Assembly: GCA_045611685.1 (NCBI GenBank)
Contig: JAZKXO010000123.1
Coordinates: 1 to 59,911 of the forward strand
DNA length: 59,911 nucleotides
From: SIG701 sp045611685
Lineage (GTDB): Bacteria; Bacillota; Clostridia; Oscillospirales; CAG-272
Direction: 5' to 3'
Part shown: piece by piece, positions 57,522 through 59,911 of the stretch
Layout of the letters: each line of letters begins with the position of its first letter
Numbering within the stretch: the first letter of the stretch is position 1
Made by a program: the position numbers and the translations under genes
The notes under the pieces: model-generated
The model's database searches: none
What the model was told of the DNA's origin: nothing
Seen by the model: the letters and a program-made list of their open reading frames with translations, nothing else

Positions 57522-58223
57522 ATGGACTTTTTGAACACGCTGCTCTTCTCTTCTCCGCTGTCCTTTGAGACAGTTGTTTTCCGATTACTTATCGCCACCT
57601 TGTTCAGCGGCGCTATCGGCTTTGAACGCGGATTCCGCGGCAGAGCCGCCGGCCTCCGTACGCATATTCTTGTGTGCATCGGATCTGCCGTTACCGTCAT
57701 GACTGGAGTCTATGCGGTTGAGGTTCTCGGCTACACCGGTGCCGATCCCCTCCGAATTGCCGCACAGGTCGTTTCCGGCATCGGTTTTTTGGGTGCCGGC
57801 ACGATCCTCGTCCGCGGTAAAACGATGGTAACCGGACTTACCACCGCCGCCGGCCTATGGGCAACAGCTGCGATCGGCATCGCCTGCGGTCTCGGCTTTT
57901 ACACAGGCGCACTCGTCTGCACTGTGATCGCTATGTTCTCCTTTGCGCTTCTCACCACATTCGAGCGCTCGGGCAAGCACGGCAAATACAATACGAAGAT
58001 CTATATAGAATGCACCGATGCCGCTAAACTCAACGAGCTCATGGATACGCTCACGAAAGAACATAGACTGTGCGAGATCGAAATCACCCCGCCCCGCACC
58101 GGCATCGTAAACCATATCGGCATCGAAGCCACTATGATCCTTAGAAAAAAATCCAACAAGCCCGAACGGATTGCAAAAATTGCCGCTTTGGACACCGTTC
58201 TGTGCGCCATTGAATCAGTATAA
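57522..58223 (+). CDS. MgtC/SapB family membrane protein
   Basis: A 233-residue protein. The N-terminal MgtC domain has five hydrophobic segments with signatures ATLFSGAIGFERGFRGRAAGLRTHILVCIGSA and GIGFLGAGTILVRGKTMVTGLTTAAGLWATAAIG. A C-terminal ACT-like soluble domain (YIECTDAAKLNELMDTLTKEHRL) follows. MgtC proteins support growth at low Mg2+ and stress survival. In the uninterrupted chromosome it would directly follow the ABC exporter genes. Confidence 0.93.
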   Translation: MDFLNTLLFSSPLSFETVVFRLLIATLFSGAIGFERGFRGRAAGLRTHILVCIGSAVTVMTGVYAVEVLGYTGADPLRIAAQVVSGIGFLGAGTILVRGKTMVTGLTTAAGLWATAAIGIACGLGFYTGALVCTVIAMFSFALLTTFERSGKHGKYNTKIYIECTDAAKLNELMDTLTKEHRLCEIEITPPRTGIVNHIGIEATMILRKKSNKPERIAKIAALDTVLCAIESV

Positions 58224-58228
58224 AAAGG

Positions 58229-58276
58229 AACTCTGCAAGCTCGAAAATTATTTTTTCGAATTTGCAGAGTTTTTTT
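58229..58276 (+). terminator. Terminator of the MgtC gene
   Basis: Long stem AACTCTGCAAGCTCGAAAA / TTTTCGAATTTGCAGAGTT with a following run of T. Confidence 0.9.
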
Positions 58277-58286
58277 AAATTTATGC

Positions 58287-58315
58287 TTGACAAACAAACA
58301 AACATGTAGTATAAT
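58287..58315 (+). promoter_or_regulatory. Promoter of the tRNA-Leu gene
   Basis: TTGACA and TATAAT, both consensus, with a 17-bp spacer, 19 bp before the tRNA. Confidence 0.9.
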
Positions 58316-58334
58316 ATTAACCGTTCCAGGGAAT

Positions 58335-58419
58335 GCGGAAGTGGCGGAACAGGCAGACGCGCACGTTTGAGGGGCGTGTGGTTCACACCGTACGGGTTCA
58401 AGTCCCGTTTTCCGCACCA
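58335..58419 (+). tRNA. tRNA-Leu(GAG)
   Basis: An 85-nt class II tRNA with encoded CCA: acceptor GCGGAAG/TTTCCGC, anticodon arm CACGT-TTGAGGG-GCGTG (anticodon GAG), variable arm and T arm CGGGTTCAAGTCCCG. Single host gene. Confidence 0.95.
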
Positions 58420-58421
58420 CG

Positions 58422-58455
58422 AAAGAGGAAGCACAAATGTGCTTCCTCTTTTTGT
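58422..58455 (+). terminator. Terminator of tRNA-Leu(GAG)
   Basis: Stem AAAGAGGAAGCAC / GTGCTTCCTCTTT with an AAAT loop and T run. The stretch 58456-58608 after it shows no gene I can support. Confidence 0.9.
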
Positions 58456-58608
58456 TTTTGAGGAGGGACTTGGATAGCCGGTAGCGAATGACTTGCCGGC
58501 GTCAGTCTGAGCCAACCACCTCCAATATCTATAGCCACCTTGATGCTGTGACGAAAGCGGACACCGGCGCGGCAATGAGTAGGGCGCTGGGGTGAAAAGG
58601 GTATAAGG

Positions 58609-58636
58609 AAGGGGCTGACCTTGCGGTCAGCCCCTT
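58609..58636. terminator. GC-rich hairpin after the CHR operon
   Basis: A perfect 12-bp stem (AAGGGGCTGACC / GGTCAGCCCCTT) with a TTGC loop 33 bp beyond the stop codon of the CHR gene. The T run is poor, so termination is likely but weakly supported. Confidence 0.55.
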
Positions 58637-58668
58637 GTACTATTCGATAAATTGGAATTTGTTTTACA

Positions 58669-59244
58669 TTAGAATCCAAACAACACCATTCCAAGCACAC
58701 CCGAGATTACAACGAGCAGAATGGAGGAAAACTCTTTCTTCTTGAAGCGTTTCCATACAAGCGGAACGGCAACTACAACGGCAAGCACCACGAATGTGCG
58801 CCAATCGAATGCGAAGTGGATATTCTTGACGGTATCAATACCAAAGAATACGGTAAGCGCCATCGTTACGGCAACCGAGAGGATCAGTCCTCCGAGAGCC
58901 GGGCGCATACTTGCGATGAAGGTCTTGACGGGCGGATATTTCAGCAGATTCTTGATGAATGCCGCCACAATTAGAATAACGATAAAGGACGGTAGTACCA
59001 CGCCAATCGTTGCGAGAAGTGCGCCGAGGAAGCCACCTTGCTCATAGCCGATATAGGTTGCCATATTGACGGCAATCGGTCCGGGGATAACGGTTTCAAC
59101 TCCTACGAAGTTGAGAAGTTCCTGCTCGGTCATCCAACCGTATTTGAGAACGGAATCACCGATGAGAGAAAGCATAGCGTAACCGCCGCCAAAGGCGAAT
59201 GCGCCAACCTTCAGAAAGGTAAAGAACAACTGCAAATAAATCAT
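58669..59244 (-). CDS. CHR (chromate transporter) family half-protein, second subunit
   Basis: A 191-residue short-chain CHR protein: FLKVGAFAFGGGYAMLSLI near the start, then FVGVETVIPGPIAVNMATYIGYEQGGFLGA, with six hydrophobic segments. Short CHR genes occur in pairs whose products assemble with opposite topology. Chromate export is shown for some; the natural substrate is often unclear. Its ATG overlaps the stop codon of the first subunit gene. Confidence 0.92.
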   Translation of the reverse strand: MIYLQLFFTFLKVGAFAFGGGYAMLSLIGDSVLKYGWMTEQELLNFVGVETVIPGPIAVNMATYIGYEQGGFLGALLATIGVVLPSFIVILIVAAFIKNLLKYPPVKTFIASMRPALGGLILSVAVTMALTVFFGIDTVKNIHFAFDWRTFVVLAVVVAVPLVWKRFKKKEFSSILLVVISGVLGMVLFGF

Positions 59245-59816
59245 TTCGTTTTCTCTCCTTTCGCGCGTGTTTTCTTAATGAAGAATATCGAAAGTCCGAG
59301 AACGCCTGCGGCAAGAATGAACCACACCGATGAGATGTGAATGTCAAATAGTGTGCAAAGTATCATTCCTATGCAAGTCACAGAAAACACGATAATGTTT
59401 TGGGGCGTTTTCTTCATCTTTTTCAGCATTTTAAGACCTGCCGATGCGATGAGATATACCACGCAGATCTGAATGCCCTTGAACGCCGCCACCACGAGCG
59501 TAATCTCCATAAACTGCTCGTAAAAGAGCGATACGAGATACATAATGACAAATGACGGCAGACACATACCTACCGTTGCCACTACCGCGCCGAAAACGCC
59601 CTTGAGCTTGTAGCCGATGTAAGTCGCTACGTTAATAGCGATAGGTCCTGGCGTGGATTCCGCAATCGCAACCACGTCGAGAAATTCATCGTGGTCGATC
59701 CAGTTTCGTTTTGATATAAATTCATTCTCAAGTAATGCGATGATGGCATATCCGCCGCCAAAGGCGAAACAGCCAATCTTGAGCATTGACAGGAATATTG
59801 CTAATAAGATGCTCAT
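59241..59816 (-). CDS. CHR (chromate transporter) family half-protein, first subunit
   Basis: A 191-residue paralogue of its neighbour (MLKIGCFAFGGGYAIIALLENEF; AIAESTPGPIAINVATYIGYKLKGVFGA). The start at 59816 has TTGGAG upstream and is preferred to a start 27 bases earlier. The C-terminus is basic (KKTRAKGEKTK). Confidence 0.92.
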   Translation of the reverse strand: MSILLAIFLSMLKIGCFAFGGGYAIIALLENEFISKRNWIDHDEFLDVVAIAESTPGPIAINVATYIGYKLKGVFGAVVATVGMCLPSFVIMYLVSLFYEQFMEITLVVAAFKGIQICVVYLIASAGLKMLKKMKKTPQNIIVFSVTCIGMILCTLFDIHISSVWFILAAGVLGLSIFFIKKTRAKGEKTK

Positions 59817-59879
59817 TTTTTTACTCCAATAATTGTCCGTCAAATTCTTATTTATCGAACTGTTTATAGTGTAAAATCA

Positions 59880-59911
59880 AGACCGCAATTCGTGAGAACT
59901 GCGGTCTGTTT
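59880..59911 (+). terminator. Probable terminator at the window edge
   Basis: Stem AGACCGCAATT / AACTGCGGTCT with one mismatch, followed by GTTT at the last base. The rest of 59817-59911 shows no gene. Confidence 0.6.

Noticed and set aside
58335..58419. tRNA-Leu(GAG) as the prophage attachment site
   Set aside because: It lies almost 900 bp outside the prophage; the 14-bp repeats and restored ABC stop codon place the site at 22021/57438.

Overview
The window looks like chromosomal DNA of a spore-forming member of the Clostridia, probably an Oscillospirales/Ruminococcaceae-type gut or rumen bacterium. The support is an alpha/beta small acid-soluble spore protein, consensus TTGACA/TATAAT promoters, GGAGG ribosome binding sites, and a gene set of glucuronate isomerase, MoxR/DUF58, CNNM and CHR half-transporters. 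Assignment below class level is a guess. An intact-looking, roughly 35.4 kb prophage occupies 22021-57451.

Host left flank (1-22034): the end of a surface-anchored CBM9-like protein, a SASP gene, a FliB-like Cys-cluster protein, a sugar-acid/polysaccharide operon (TIM-barrel enzyme, deacetylase, uxaC), rimM-trmD, a cell-wall amidase, a TtcA-like enzyme, an AI-2E family exporter and CNNM-type transporter behind a long leader with a terminator, an iron alcohol dehydrogenase, rplS with its own promoter, a MoxR-DUF58-DUF4129 operon, and a paired ABC exporter locus (ABC, DUF1854, ABC). Host right flank (57452-59911): MgtC, tRNA-Leu(GAG) and a two-gene CHR (chromate transporter) operon.

Prophage: it sits in the last codons of the second ABC exporter gene. 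The same 14-bp sequence (GTCCCGGATGAAAA) is found at 22021-22034 and 57438-57451. Joining the host flanks across it restores a natural ABC C-terminus ending MSRMKK-stop. No tyrosine or serine integrase is present; the only recombinase is an IS30-family DD(33)E transposase at the left end. A stand-alone protein with the same type of HTH lies at the right end. All phage genes but one read leftwards. From right to left they are: early/replication operon (HTH protein, Gp157, Rad52-like annealing protein, replication initiator, DnaC-like loader, RusA, SSB, MazG-like), an ArpU-like late activator, a phage tRNA-Leu(CAG), a late promoter with five 10-bp-phased repeats, terminase-portal-capsid, a PBSX/Xkd-like contractile tail with a -1 frameshift chaperone, baseplate, tail fibre region, lysis genes, then the XRE and ribbon-helix-helix regulators and the transposase.

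Most interesting system: a complete diversity-generating retroelement (DGR) with Avd, template repeat (TR), DGR-type reverse transcriptase and two variable repeats (VR). VR1 is in the adjacent tail-region DUF6273 protein. VR2 is about 22 kb away in a second DUF6273 protein within the replication operon, between RusA and small early genes. Every one of the 14 VR2/TR differences falls on a template adenine; 19 of 21 do in VR1. A DGR that appears to diversify an early, probably intracellular protein as well as a tail protein is the observation most worth following.
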